Part shown: positions 27,063-36,138 of the stretch, piece by piece
How positions within the stretch are numbered: position 1 is the stretch's first letter
How the letters are laid out: each line of letters opens with the position of its first letter
Assembly: GCA_019420525.1 (NCBI GenBank)
Contig: JAHZHA010000001.1
Location: 94,840 to 158,839, forward strand
DNA from: Bacillota bacterium
Lineage (GTDB): Bacteria > Bacillota > Clostridia > Peptostreptococcales > Anaerovoracaceae
Length of the DNA: 64,000 nucleotides
Direction of reading: 5' to 3'
Program-made: the position numbers and the translations under genes
Notes under the pieces: generated by a model
Database searches by the model: none
What the model was told of the DNA's origin: nothing
The model's input: the letters and a program-made list of their open reading frames with translations, nothing else

Positions 27063-28625
27063 ATGTCTCAAAACAGCAAGAATCAAGTGAAAACCATCAG
27101 CTTTGTCATGATTATCACACTGCTGGGAAAGCTGCTGGGTCTTTACCGGGATCGGCTGCTGGCGGTGAGCTACGGCACGGAGATGTATGCCAATGCTTTC
27201 AGTACGGCCAGCCGGATTCCCCGGGTGTTTTTCGATGTGCTCTTCGCGTCGGCCATTGCGGCCAGCTTTATCCCGGTATATACGGAGTACCGGGAGAAAA
27301 AAGGTACCGGAGAAGCGCAGAAATTCGCCGGCAATTTTATCACGGTGATCGGTGTGCTGACACTGATCATGACGGCGGCGGGGATTCTTTTTTCCGAGCA
27401 GCTGGTAGAGCTCTTCGCTCCTGAATTCAACGCGGAGACAGCGGATCTCTGCACGTCTCTGACGAGAATCATGCTGCCGACGCTGTGTCTGACCGGGATC
27501 GCCTACTCTTTTGTAGGCATCCTGCAGGCTTCCGGCGAATTTAATATCCCGGCGCTGATCAGCGTGATTTCAAACGTTATCATCATCGCATACTACATAT
27601 TTTTTATCGACCGTTTCGGAATTTACGGTCTTGCGGTCAGTTTCCTCATCGGCTGGGCGATGCAGGCCGTCGTTCAGATACCGGCTCTGCGCAGGAAAGG
27701 CTTTTCCTATCGCCCGAGTCTCAGTCTGAGAAATGAGGGAATCGGCAAAGTACTGAAACTGATGGTGCCTGTTCTCGTCAGTACCTGGGTGCAGCCAATC
27801 GTGCTGATGATCAATTCCCGCTACGCTTCCGGCCTTCACGGAGGCGGAGGCGTATCGGCCATCGACTACGGCACGAATCTCTATCTGACCATCGCCGGCG
27901 TTTTCGTATTGTCGGTGACGAATGTCATCTTTCCGAAAATGTCCGAACAGTCAGCCAGAGACGATATTCAGGGACTGACGGAGACGGTGCGATCCACTAC
28001 GCATACCTCGCTGTTTTTTATCATCCCCATGATGCTGGGTGTCATGACGCTGTCTTATCCGCTGATCGATTTCATCTACGGGGGAGGAGAATTCAGTGCA
28101 GAGGATACCGCTCTCACGGCGCGGGCGATGTTTTTCACTTCTCTGGGCATGGTGGGTTATGCTCTGCAGAATATTCTGTGCAGAGTCTACTATGCGAAGC
28201 AGGACGGAAAGACGCCTCTCGTGGCCGGTGTTCTGTCTATCGCGGTGAATATCGCATGCTGTGAACTGCTGATCGGTCCTATGGGACTGGCAGGTCTGGG
28301 ACTGGCTTCCGCCATCTCTTCCACGATATATGCTGCAGCCCTTGCCGTTCCGCTGCAGCGCTCGGGAAGCCGGTTTATCACGAAAAAATTCTGCGCTGAC
28401 ATGCTGAAGACGACAGTCAGCGCGTGTATCATGGCGGCAGCCGTCCATTTCTGCGCTGTGTCTGCGGAAGGACTTCTGCCGGGCGCGGCGGGCAAGCTGC
28501 TGGTGCTCCTCTTTCCGACTGCCGTGGGAATCGCGGTATTCTTCGGAGCGGCAGCTCTGCTGAAAATGGATGAACTCATATATATCAAAGATATTTTTAG
28601 AAAAATAGTAAAGAGAGGTTCGTGA
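27063..28625 (+). CDS. murJ: MurJ/MviN-family lipid-linked precursor flippase
   Basis: 520 residues, about fourteen transmembrane helices, with MviN-type features: ITLLGKLLGLYRDRLLAV, FASAIAASFIPVYTEY, RIMLPTLCLTGIAYSFVG and a central Arg/Pro-rich NSRYASGLHGGG region. The family flips lipid II; position at the head of a polysaccharide cluster means it could instead carry the wall-polymer lipid intermediate. The start has only a weak site (GAGAG). It is translationally coupled to the next gene through TGATG. Confidence 0.88.
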   Translation: MSQNSKNQVKTISFVMIITLLGKLLGLYRDRLLAVSYGTEMYANAFSTASRIPRVFFDVLFASAIAASFIPVYTEYREKKGTGEAQKFAGNFITVIGVLTLIMTAAGILFSEQLVELFAPEFNAETADLCTSLTRIMLPTLCLTGIAYSFVGILQASGEFNIPALISVISNVIIIAYYIFFIDRFGIYGLAVSFLIGWAMQAVVQIPALRRKGFSYRPSLSLRNEGIGKVLKLMVPVLVSTWVQPIVLMINSRYASGLHGGGGVSAIDYGTNLYLTIAGVFVLSVTNVIFPKMSEQSARDDIQGLTETVRSTTHTSLFFIIPMMLGVMTLSYPLIDFIYGGGEFSAEDTALTARAMFFTSLGMVGYALQNILCRVYYAKQDGKTPLVAGVLSIAVNIACCELLIGPMGLAGLGLASAISSTIYAAALAVPLQRSGSRFITKKFCADMLKTTVSACIMAAAVHFCAVSAEGLLPGAAGKLLVLLFPTAVGIAVFFGAAALLKMDELIYIKDIFRKIVKRGS

Positions 28626-30100
28626 TGATCTCTATATTAAAAGACAGTCTGCTGTACCGCTTTTTCGCTGCAGTCTGCAGCTGGTTCAGCGGACAGTGGA
28701 TGAAAAGCAGGATTATCCGTGCTTTCGTCACGACAAAGGATGCGGATGAGGTGGCAAGAGCCAGTGTCTTTTACCGCCCCGGCAGGTTTCTCCGGGATCT
28801 GTTGTCGGCTCTGTACCGGAAGCTGAGACTGGAACGGATTCTGGGCGGAAGCCTTCTGATTCATCCGTTTTTATGGTGTTTTCTGGCGGCCGTTCTGGCA
28901 CCTCTGCTGCCGACCATGGCGCTGCTGGCAGTCGTTCTGGTTTCCGGAGTGACATTTCTGCTGAATACGGCAGCGAATCGACAGAGGGCTCTGCTCTGTT
29001 CGCCGGTAAACAGATACGTCATTCTGTATGCTGTCATCTACATCATCGCTGTATGTACGTCGGTCACATTTTCAGGAAGTCTCTATCCGGGGCTTCTGAC
29101 TACCGTTTTCATTCTGTCCGTATTCATAGTGGAAAATGCGGTGACGACGAAGCGGCAGCTGGACATTCTGGTGACCGCTATGGTGGCCGTGGGAGTTCTC
29201 GTATCGCTGTACGGCTTTTACCAGTATATTTTCGGCGCAGCGGGGTCTTCAGCCTGGACGGATGATGAGATGTTCTCCATCTCCACACGTGTTTATTCCA
29301 CTCTGCAGAACCCCAACGTACTGTCCGAATACCTATTGCTGGTGATTCCTCTCTGCGCCGCGTGTCTGTTCACGGCGGAAAAAATGTGGAAAAGAGCTGT
29401 CTTTTTGTGTGCGCTGGGAATCATGTGCATCTGTATGATTCTCACGTTTTCCAGAGCCGGATGGCTGGGACTTCTGTTTGCAGCGGCGATCTTTCTCGTG
29501 CTCATCGACAGAAGATATATCCTGCTGGGTCTGGCAGGCGTCATCATTCTGTTCCTGGCGGCTCCCGATATGATTATCAGCCGGTTTGCCAGCATCGGAG
29601 ATATGGCGGACGGATCGACGTCTTACCGGGTAGCTATCTGGATGGGAACGATTTCCATGCTGAAGGATTACTGGCTCAGCGGAATCGGACCGGGAACAGA
29701 TGCATTTAATATGATTTATCCGAGTTACAGCTATAATACGGCCACGGCCCAGCATTCCCACAATCTGTTTCTGCAGATCATAAGCGATGCGGGCATCTGT
29801 GCGATCATTCTGTTCCTCTTTCTGATCATCGTATTCATCCGGGCGCTCTGCTCGGCGATTTCAAAGGAGAAAGACAGAACGTCGAAGATTTTTCAGATTT
29901 CTTCGCTGGCCAGCATAGGCGGTTTTATGGTGCAGAGCATGGCGGATTATTCTTTCTATAACTACCGCGTCATGTTTCTGTTCTGGGTATTCATCGGTCT
30001 CAGCGGAATCTATATCCGACGCAGCAGCCTGCCGAAAGGCGGTATTCTGAGAGGAGAACCGGAGAACGCCGGTGTGAAAAAGGAGAGAGCAGATGATTAA
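28625..30100 (+). CDS. O-antigen ligase/polymerase-like membrane protein
   Basis: The ATG at 28625 shares its A with the stop of the flippase gene and has AGAGAGG 6 nt upstream; GTG 28622 is less likely. The 491-residue protein has about ten membrane segments and a Wzy_C/WaaL-type periplasmic loop: STLQNPNVLSEYLLLVIPL, LTFSRAGWLGL, ISRFASIGDMADGSTSYRVAIW, and QHSHNLFLQIISDAG with the conserved His. It likely polymerises or ligates the secondary wall polysaccharide made by this cluster. Confidence 0.87.
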   Translation: MISILKDSLLYRFFAAVCSWFSGQWMKSRIIRAFVTTKDADEVARASVFYRPGRFLRDLLSALYRKLRLERILGGSLLIHPFLWCFLAAVLAPLLPTMALLAVVLVSGVTFLLNTAANRQRALLCSPVNRYVILYAVIYIIAVCTSVTFSGSLYPGLLTTVFILSVFIVENAVTTKRQLDILVTAMVAVGVLVSLYGFYQYIFGAAGSSAWTDDEMFSISTRVYSTLQNPNVLSEYLLLVIPLCAACLFTAEKMWKRAVFLCALGIMCICMILTFSRAGWLGLLFAAAIFLVLIDRRYILLGLAGVIILFLAAPDMIISRFASIGDMADGSTSYRVAIWMGTISMLKDYWLSGIGPGTDAFNMIYPSYSYNTATAQHSHNLFLQIISDAGICAIILFLFLIIVFIRALCSAISKEKDRTSKIFQISSLASIGGFMVQSMADYSFYNYRVMFLFWVFIGLSGIYIRRSSLPKGGILRGEPENAGVKKERADD

Positions 30101-31217
30101 GGTTCTCAATATTATCAGCGATACGAATATCGGCGGAGCGGGCCGGGTGCTTCTCAATTATGCGAAATACAGAAACAGGGAAGAGTTCGGAATGTCGGTG
30201 ATCCTGCCGACGGGCAGCATGCTGGCGGAACCTCTGCGTAAGCTCGGGGCTGAAGTCAGAGAAATCGACGCCATGGCCGACCGCTCTTTCGACCGGGAAG
30301 CCGTGGAAATTCTGAAGAAACTCATCCGGGAGATGAATCCCGATATCGTTCATACACACGGTTCTCTTTCCGGAAGGATCGCGGCAAAAGCCTGCGGAAA
30401 AAAGATCGTCTATACGAGGCACTGTGCATTCCCTGTAAAGAGTTATATGAAGCACGGACCGGGACGCTGGGCAAACAGACTGCTGAATCATCACTACGCC
30501 GACCGCATCATCGCGGTGGGACAGGCTACAAAGGAAAATCTGATGGAGAGCGGAATCTCCGGAAAATATATCGATATGATGATGAACGGATCGGAGGCGG
30601 TGACTCTGCCGGATGCCGGGGAGCGCCGGAAGCTCAGGGCATCGTACGGATTCGGGGAAGACGATTTCGTCCTGGGCATCATGGCCAGGATTGAGGTCTA
30701 CAAAGGCCACGATGATATCCTGGAAGCGCTGCGCTTTCTTCTGGACGAAGGCCGCAGGGTGAAACTGATTATCGCAGGCAGCGGCTCATATGAAAGCGAA
30801 CTGCGCCGGAAGGCGGCGGCATTTCCTGAAGGAACTGTGGTCTTCGCCGGCTTCATCAGCGATATCTCCCGGATACTGTCCGTGATGGATGTACAGATCA
30901 ACGCCTCATACGAGAGCGAGACGTCAAGTCTGTCTGTGATCGAAGGGATGAGCGCCGGCGTGCCGTCTGTGGTCAGCGACTGCGGAGGCAATCCTTTCCT
31001 CATCGAAGACGGTACGAACGGGCTGATTTTTCCGGCCAGAGACTGCGGCGCGCTGGCGGAGTGCATCAGATCGCTGATAGACGATGAAAAGAAATACGAC
31101 CGGCTGTGTGAAGGTTCCCGCCGGATTTATGAAGAAAAATTTACCGGAGAGAAGTTTGCCGACAACGTGGAAAAGGTCTACAGGAAAATGATGGAAGGAG
31201 ACAGCCATGGAAAATAA
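30093..31217 (+). CDS. GT4-family glycosyltransferase
   Basis: 374 residues with two Rossmann-like domains. The N-terminal domain opens VLNIISDTNIGGAGRVLLN and has DIVHTHGSLSGRIAA; the C-terminal donor-binding domain has LGIMARIEVYKGHDDIL, LIIAGSGSYESEL, and the E-x7-E region ESETSSLSVIEGMSAGVPSV. It transfers a nucleotide-sugar to the growing polysaccharide on the inner face of the membrane. It overlaps both neighbours by 8-11 bp, showing tight coupling. Confidence 0.92.
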   Translation: MIKVLNIISDTNIGGAGRVLLNYAKYRNREEFGMSVILPTGSMLAEPLRKLGAEVREIDAMADRSFDREAVEILKKLIREMNPDIVHTHGSLSGRIAAKACGKKIVYTRHCAFPVKSYMKHGPGRWANRLLNHHYADRIIAVGQATKENLMESGISGKYIDMMMNGSEAVTLPDAGERRKLRASYGFGEDDFVLGIMARIEVYKGHDDILEALRFLLDEGRRVKLIIAGSGSYESELRRKAAAFPEGTVVFAGFISDISRILSVMDVQINASYESETSSLSVIEGMSAGVPSVVSDCGGNPFLIEDGTNGLIFPARDCGALAECIRSLIDDEKKYDRLCEGSRRIYEEKFTGEKFADNVEKVYRKMMEGDSHGK

Positions 31218-31707
31218 ATCGGGAAGAAGGATATCGCTGAATTTCTTCGATATTATCATCATTGTGGTCGTCATCGCGCTGGCCGCCGGATTTATATGGA
31301 TAAAGGCGGGCAGGGGCCAGGAAGGCGGCGCCGGCGGAAATACCACGGTTCAGTATGATATCGAGATCACGAATCTCACTGCAGACACGCAGAATCTCAT
31401 CGCAGAAGGCGACGCGATTATCGACAAGGTGAAAAAGCAGGATATGGGGAAAGTCGTCTCTTTCGAGTTTTATCCCATGAAAAAGGACGCTGTGAATCTG
31501 GAGACGGGTGACACGGTCTACACGGAAGTTCCCGGGTTGTACGCGGCAAAGATCACGCTGGAAGCGGAATGCAGCGATACCGGCTCTGCTCTGGTTACCG
31601 GCGGAGGCTTTGAAGTCCGGACGGGTACGGAAGTGAGCATTCTCGGTCCCGGATACGGCGGAGGCGGATATGTGATCGATGTTGTGAGAGGTGAAGAAAA
31701 TGAGTAA
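31207..31707 (+). CDS. DUF4330-type membrane-anchored protein (first copy)
   Basis: 166 residues. A short basic N terminus, one transmembrane helix (FFDIIIIVVVIALAAGFIW), then an exported beta-rich domain: TVQYDIEITNLT, IAEGDAIIDKV and GKVVSFEFYP, with a Gly-rich GPGYGGGGYVIDVV end. This matches DUF4330, a poorly understood family found in clostridial wall-polysaccharide clusters. It overlaps the second DUF4330 gene by 8 bp. Confidence 0.75.
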   Translation: MENKSGRRISLNFFDIIIIVVVIALAAGFIWIKAGRGQEGGAGGNTTVQYDIEITNLTADTQNLIAEGDAIIDKVKKQDMGKVVSFEFYPMKKDAVNLETGDTVYTEVPGLYAAKITLEAECSDTGSALVTGGGFEVRTGTEVSILGPGYGGGGYVIDVVRGEENE

Positions 31708-32203
31708 AAAAATCATAGACGAAAGAGGACGCCTCTTCGGCGTGATCAATATCATCGATGTGATCGTCATTATCCTCGCCGTGGTCCTGGTCTGCGGGGT
31801 TTACGTAAAATTTTCAAAGAACGAACGCACTGCTGCGGGATCGTCGAGTCTCGAAAAAGTAACCTATCAGATGGAGATCAAGACGGTGCGGGAGGGACTC
31901 TGCGGCGACCTGAAAGAGGGCGATAAAGTCTGGAATCAGGAGAGTGGTGTTGAATTGGGCACCATTACCGGGGTATCTGTAAATCCTGCAGAGCTTCCGA
32001 AATCCCTGGCGGACGGTACATATGTCAGCGGCAGCGTTCAGGACAGATATGATGTGGTTCTGACGATAGAAGGCGATTGTCAGATTCTGAACGGCAGATA
32101 TTTCATCCAGAAGTCCGACGAGATCAGTGTAAATCAGGAAAAAAAGATTCAGACGAAATACTGTGAAACGACGGGCACGGTTATCGGAATAGATAAAGAA
32201 TGA
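31700..32203 (+). CDS. DUF4330-type membrane-anchored protein (second copy)
   Basis: ATG 31700 follows GAGAGGTGA at 6 nt; the GTG at 31691 lies inside that site. The protein opens MSKKIIDERGRLFGVINIIDV, a typical DUF4330 start, with one membrane helix (IVIILAVVLVCGVYVKF) and an exported domain of ~120 residues (VTYQMEIKTVREGL, EGDKVWNQESGVELGTITGV). It is a diverged relative of the preceding gene. The two may form a heteromer assisting polymer export or attachment; this is inference from position only. Confidence 0.75.
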   Translation: MSKKIIDERGRLFGVINIIDVIVIILAVVLVCGVYVKFSKNERTAAGSSSLEKVTYQMEIKTVREGLCGDLKEGDKVWNQESGVELGTITGVSVNPAELPKSLADGTYVSGSVQDRYDVVLTIEGDCQILNGRYFIQKSDEISVNQEKKIQTKYCETTGTVIGIDKE

Positions 32204-34425
32204 AGCAGAAAATACTTATGATCACCATGAGTCTCGACATCGGCGGTGCCGAGACTCATATCGTGGAGCTGTCGAAAGAACTGAAGCGGAGAGGCTACGA
32301 TATCATAGTGGCATCAAACGGCGGCATCTACGTACAGGAAATCGAAAATTACGGCATACGGCATGAAGTCGTGCCCATGAATACGAGAAACGCCGCGATG
32401 ATGATCCGCTCTTTTGTTCTGCTGCGCAGACTCATAAAGCGGGAAAATCCTGACATTGTCCACGCGCACGCCAGAATACCGGCATTCGTGGCGGGAATGG
32501 TGCGCAGGACGATGAAGTTCAATTTTGTCACCTCGGCTCACGGCGTATTTGAGACGGGCGGAGGTCTGAAGTATCTGACCAACTGGGGAGACAAGACCGT
32601 GGCCGTTTCGGACGACATTCGCCGGTATCTGCGGGAAAGTTATGGCGTTGCCGGTCAGAATATCACGGTCACCATCAACGGCATCGACACGGATAAGTTT
32701 TCCGCTGGCACTGATTCCCGGAAAATCGTCAGAGAATTCGGAATCGATCCGGATGCACCGGTGATCTGTCACGTGAGCCGGCTGGACGACGAAACAGTGA
32801 TGATGGCGGAAAAACTCATTTCTTCCATGAACCGGATCAATAGGGAAATCCCCGGCGTTCAGCTCGTCATTGCCGGCGGCGGTACGATGGAGGCCTATCT
32901 GAAAAAACGCGCATCGGAAATAAACGATGAAATTGGCCGCAGAGCGATTATCATGACGGGACCGCGCACGGACATCAACGAAATCGTCGCTTCCTGCGAT
33001 CTCTTCGTGGGCGTGTCGCGGACGGCGCTTGAAGCTATGTCCTGCGAAAAGCCGGTGATTCTGGCGGGAAATGCGGGATACATGGGACTCTTCCGGCGGG
33101 AAAATCTGGAAGAGGCACAGTCTGACAATTTTTGCTGCAGATCCCGGGGTCACCATCGGAGTGACGATTTGGCCGCTGATATCATAAGTGCGCTGAAGCA
33201 CATAGGCACTCCAGAGATGGAGGAGTTGCGGCAGTTCGGTCGGAAGGTCATTCTCGGAGAGTATTCGGTGAGTCGTATGGCGGACGATTATATCGCCGTA
33301 TATGACAAAGCGGTTCAGAAGCCATATCGCATTCTGATGAGCGGGTATTACGGATTTCACAACGCCGGAGACGATGCGATACTCAACGCGATTCACCGGA
33401 ATCTCACACAGATGGATGAGAATATTCAGATCCGGGTGCTCATTAAAAATCCGGAAGAGGCATCGCAGATCTACGATTACGATATGGTGAACCGCTTTCA
33501 CATCTTCAGTCTGTTGCGGGCGATTCACCGCTGTGATCTCCTGATTTCCGGCGGAGGAAGTCTCCTGCAGGACAGGACATCGACGAAATCCATCATGTAT
33601 TATCTGACGATCATCAATCTGGCGAAGATGATGGGGAAAAAAGTCATGCTCTACGCCAACGGCATCGGACCGGTGATCAAGCCGGCCAACCGGCGCAGAG
33701 TCAGACGTGCGGTGAGCAGGGCCGACGTCATCACCCTCCGGGATATCAATTCCGTGGAGGAACTGCGGCGCATGGGCGTCAACCGGCCGGACATGGAGGT
33801 CACGGCAGATCCTGTCTTCACGTTTGACGGCATCTCCAGGAGCAGAGCTTTTCAGCTGCTGAAGGAAGAGGGAATCCCCGTGGAAAAACCTTTCATCTGT
33901 GTCTCTCTGAGAAGCTGGTACGGGATCCCGGATTTTGAAGAAAAAATGGCGTTTATCTGCGATGAGGCGGCGGAACGTTACCGACGCAATATCGTCTTTA
34001 TCGCCATGCAGACGCCTTACGATACCGAAATCAGTCAGAGAGTGCAGCAGCGCATGCGCAATCCGTCCTGGATTCTCTCCAACCGTTATGCTACCGACAG
34101 AATTATGGGAATGGTAGGGTGTGCGGATTTCGTCCTCTGCATGCGCCTGCACACGCTGGTCTTCGCTGCCCGCATGCACGTGCCGACATTGGGACTTGTC
34201 TACGATCCGAAAGTGCTTTATCATCTGAAGGCTCTCGACATGCCGTCTCTGGGCGATGTAGAGACTCTCGACGTGGAGAAAGCACTGGCGCTGATCGACG
34301 GCATGGTGAACCGCCGGGAGGAATACGCCCGGCGCATTACCGAAAAAGCGGAGGAATTCCGCAGGCGTGCCTGCAGAAATGATGAACTCGTCCGGAAGAT
34401 CATTCATAGTGAACCGGAGAGATAG
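32200..34425 (+). CDS. csaB: GT4 glycosyltransferase fused to CsaB-type polysaccharide pyruvyltransferase
   Basis: 741 residues. Residues 1-~375 are a GT4 glycosyltransferase (MITMSLDIGGAETHIVELSK, DIVHAHARIPAF, VAVSDDIRRYL, INGIDTDKF, LVIAGGGTMEAYL, SRTALEAMSCEKPVI). Residues ~378-741 are a CsaB-type pyruvyltransferase (LMSGYYGFHNAGDDAIL, LLISGGGSLLQD, LYANGIGPV, VSLRSWYG, FVLCMRLHTLVFAARM). CsaB adds ketal-pyruvate to secondary wall polymer, the ligand of SLH domains; five SLH proteins are encoded in this window. CsaB is usually a separate protein of about 360 residues. It overlaps the DUF4330 gene by 4 bp. Confidence 0.93.
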   Translation: MKQKILMITMSLDIGGAETHIVELSKELKRRGYDIIVASNGGIYVQEIENYGIRHEVVPMNTRNAAMMIRSFVLLRRLIKRENPDIVHAHARIPAFVAGMVRRTMKFNFVTSAHGVFETGGGLKYLTNWGDKTVAVSDDIRRYLRESYGVAGQNITVTINGIDTDKFSAGTDSRKIVREFGIDPDAPVICHVSRLDDETVMMAEKLISSMNRINREIPGVQLVIAGGGTMEAYLKKRASEINDEIGRRAIIMTGPRTDINEIVASCDLFVGVSRTALEAMSCEKPVILAGNAGYMGLFRRENLEEAQSDNFCCRSRGHHRSDDLAADIISALKHIGTPEMEELRQFGRKVILGEYSVSRMADDYIAVYDKAVQKPYRILMSGYYGFHNAGDDAILNAIHRNLTQMDENIQIRVLIKNPEEASQIYDYDMVNRFHIFSLLRAIHRCDLLISGGGSLLQDRTSTKSIMYYLTIINLAKMMGKKVMLYANGIGPVIKPANRRRVRRAVSRADVITLRDINSVEELRRMGVNRPDMEVTADPVFTFDGISRSRAFQLLKEEGIPVEKPFICVSLRSWYGIPDFEEKMAFICDEAAERYRRNIVFIAMQTPYDTEISQRVQQRMRNPSWILSNRYATDRIMGMVGCADFVLCMRLHTLVFAARMHVPTLGLVYDPKVLYHLKALDMPSLGDVETLDVEKALALIDGMVNRREEYARRITEKAEEFRRRACRNDELVRKIIHSEPER

Positions 34426-34512
34426 AAGCGGACCCGCAGAGCCGGAATATACGGTGTCCGGCGGAAATTTGACAAAAAACTGTTGTGAAGGATAACGATC
34501 CGGAGATATGGT

Positions 34513-35250
34513 ATGCAGAATAAAAATAGAGTAAATATTCTCGGGGTTCCCGTGGATATGGTAAACAGAGAAGAGGCGTTCGCCGTCTTTGAGAAAATCT
34601 TTCGGGAACCGGGGTGCAGCATGATCGTGACGCCGAATTCGGAGATCGTTCAGAATGCATCGAAAGACGAAGAACTGAAGGCGCTCATCGGGGAGGCAGA
34701 TCTCATCATTCCAGACGGAATCGGCCTCGTGTACGCCTCGAAGATTATGGGATGCCCTCTGTCCGAACGGGTGACGGGCATCGATTTTCTGGAGACGATC
34801 ATCGCTCATCTGGCGGAAACGGGAGAATCGATCTTTTTCTTCGGCAGCAAGCCGGGGGTAGCTGATGCGGCGGCAGCCAGAATGAAAGAGAAATATCCCG
34901 GACTCAGAGTGGCTGGAACGCAGAACGGCTATTTCACACCGGAAGAGGAACCCGGCATCGTGGAACAGATCAACGCCAGCGGCGCCGATTTTCTCTGCGT
35001 AGCTCTGGGTGCGCCGAAGCAGGAGCGCTTTATCGCGCAGCATAGAGAGGAATTTACTTCCGTTCGGGGAGCCATCGGCGTAGGCGGAAGCCTGGACGTC
35101 TGGGCGGGAAATCTGAAGAGAGCGCCGGAGTTTTACCGAAAACACGGTCTGGAGTGGCTGTACCGATTTATACAGCAGCCTTCCCGTATCGGGCGCATGG
35201 CGGCTCTGCCTGTCTTTATGCTGAGGGTAATCTTCACGAAAGGAAGATAG
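34513..35250 (+). CDS. WecG/TagA/CpsF-family glycosyltransferase (GT26)
   Basis: 245 residues with the whole family pattern: VNILGVPVDMVNREEA, TPNSEIVQNA, LIIPDGIGLVYASKIMG, ERVTGIDFLE, FFFGSKPGVA, NGYF, LGAPKQERFI and GVGGSLDVWAG. Such enzymes add N-acetylmannosamine to lipid-linked GlcNAc, an early step of teichoic-acid-like and secondary wall polymers. It ends the polysaccharide run and its presence supports a TagO-type lipid-linked polymer. It is 87 bp after csaB. Confidence 0.93.
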   Translation: MQNKNRVNILGVPVDMVNREEAFAVFEKIFREPGCSMIVTPNSEIVQNASKDEELKALIGEADLIIPDGIGLVYASKIMGCPLSERVTGIDFLETIIAHLAETGESIFFFGSKPGVADAAAARMKEKYPGLRVAGTQNGYFTPEEEPGIVEQINASGADFLCVALGAPKQERFIAQHREEFTSVRGAIGVGGSLDVWAGNLKRAPEFYRKHGLEWLYRFIQQPSRIGRMAALPVFMLRVIFTKGR

Positions 35251-35313
35251 CTTTTCAAAGTCAGCCGCATTTCTGTGCGGCGCGGCAATTATTTTAAGGA
35301 GGAACCAGTAAAC

Positions 35314-36138
35314 ATGGCAATCAATTTGGAAATGCTGCAGGAAAAGGCAAAAGATATCAGAATCGATATCATCAGACAGATCCATTCCGCGGGATCAGGC
35401 CATCCCGGCGGTTCTCTCTCTGCGGCGGATATCATCACATATCTGTATTTCGCGGAGATGAATATCGATCCGGAAAATCCGGACAAGGCGGACAGAGACA
35501 GATTTGTTCTCTCCAAAGGGCATGCTGCCCCGGCGCTTTACGCTGCGCTGGCGGAAAAAGGATACTTCCCGAAGGAGACACTCCTGACTCTCAGACAGAT
35601 GGGCAGCATTCTCCAGGGACATCCCGACAGAAAGAAGATTCCGGGCGTCGATATGTCCACGGGTTCGCTGGGACAGGGCGTCTCCGCGGCTGTGGGAATG
35701 GCTCTCGCCAATAAGATCGACGGAAGCAGCGCGCGGGTTTACTCTGTTCTCGGCGATGGTGAACTTCAGGAAGGAATGGTATGGGAAGCTGCTATGGCAG
35801 CGGCTCACTACGGTCTTTCTGGTCTGACGATTTTCATCGACCACAACGGACTTCAGATCGACGGAAAAAACGAGGAAGTCATCACCGTAGCTCCGATTGA
35901 AGATAAATTCAGAAGCTTCGGCTGGGACGTTCAGACCATTGACGGCCATGATTTTGAAGAGATCGCGGCAGCAGTAGAAAAAGCGAAAACTGTAAAAGAC
36001 AGACCGCAGGCCATTATCGCGGAAACCGTGAAAGGCAAGGGCGTATCCTTTATGGAAGATCAGGCGGGCTGGCACGGTAAAGCTCCGAATGACGAACAGG
36101 CGGCACAGGCAGTAAAAGAACTGGGAGGAGAATGGTAA
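35314..36138 (+). CDS. Transketolase, N-terminal subunit
   Basis: AAGGAGG precedes ATG 35314. The 274 residues carry the thiamine diphosphate half: HSAGSGHPGGSLSAADI, LSKGHAAPALYAAL, GQGVSAAVGMALANK, and the GDGELQEGMVWEAAMAAAHY with DHNGLQIDG metal site. It works with the next gene in the non-oxidative pentose phosphate pathway. Split transketolases are standard in Clostridia. Its stop overlaps the start of the C-terminal subunit gene by one base. Confidence 0.96.
   Translation: MAINLEMLQEKAKDIRIDIIRQIHSAGSGHPGGSLSAADIITYLYFAEMNIDPENPDKADRDRFVLSKGHAAPALYAALAEKGYFPKETLLTLRQMGSILQGHPDRKKIPGVDMSTGSLGQGVSAAVGMALANKIDGSSARVYSVLGDGELQEGMVWEAAMAAAHYGLSGLTIFIDHNGLQIDGKNEEVITVAPIEDKFRSFGWDVQTIDGHDFEEIAAAVEKAKTVKDRPQAIIAETVKGKGVSFMEDQAGWHGKAPNDEQAAQAVKELGGEW

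Noticed and set aside
32314..35385. A 1,023-codon open frame on the minus strand
   Set aside because: It is antisense to the GT4-CsaB and TagA-type genes, whose motifs are unmistakable, and shows no domain of its own.
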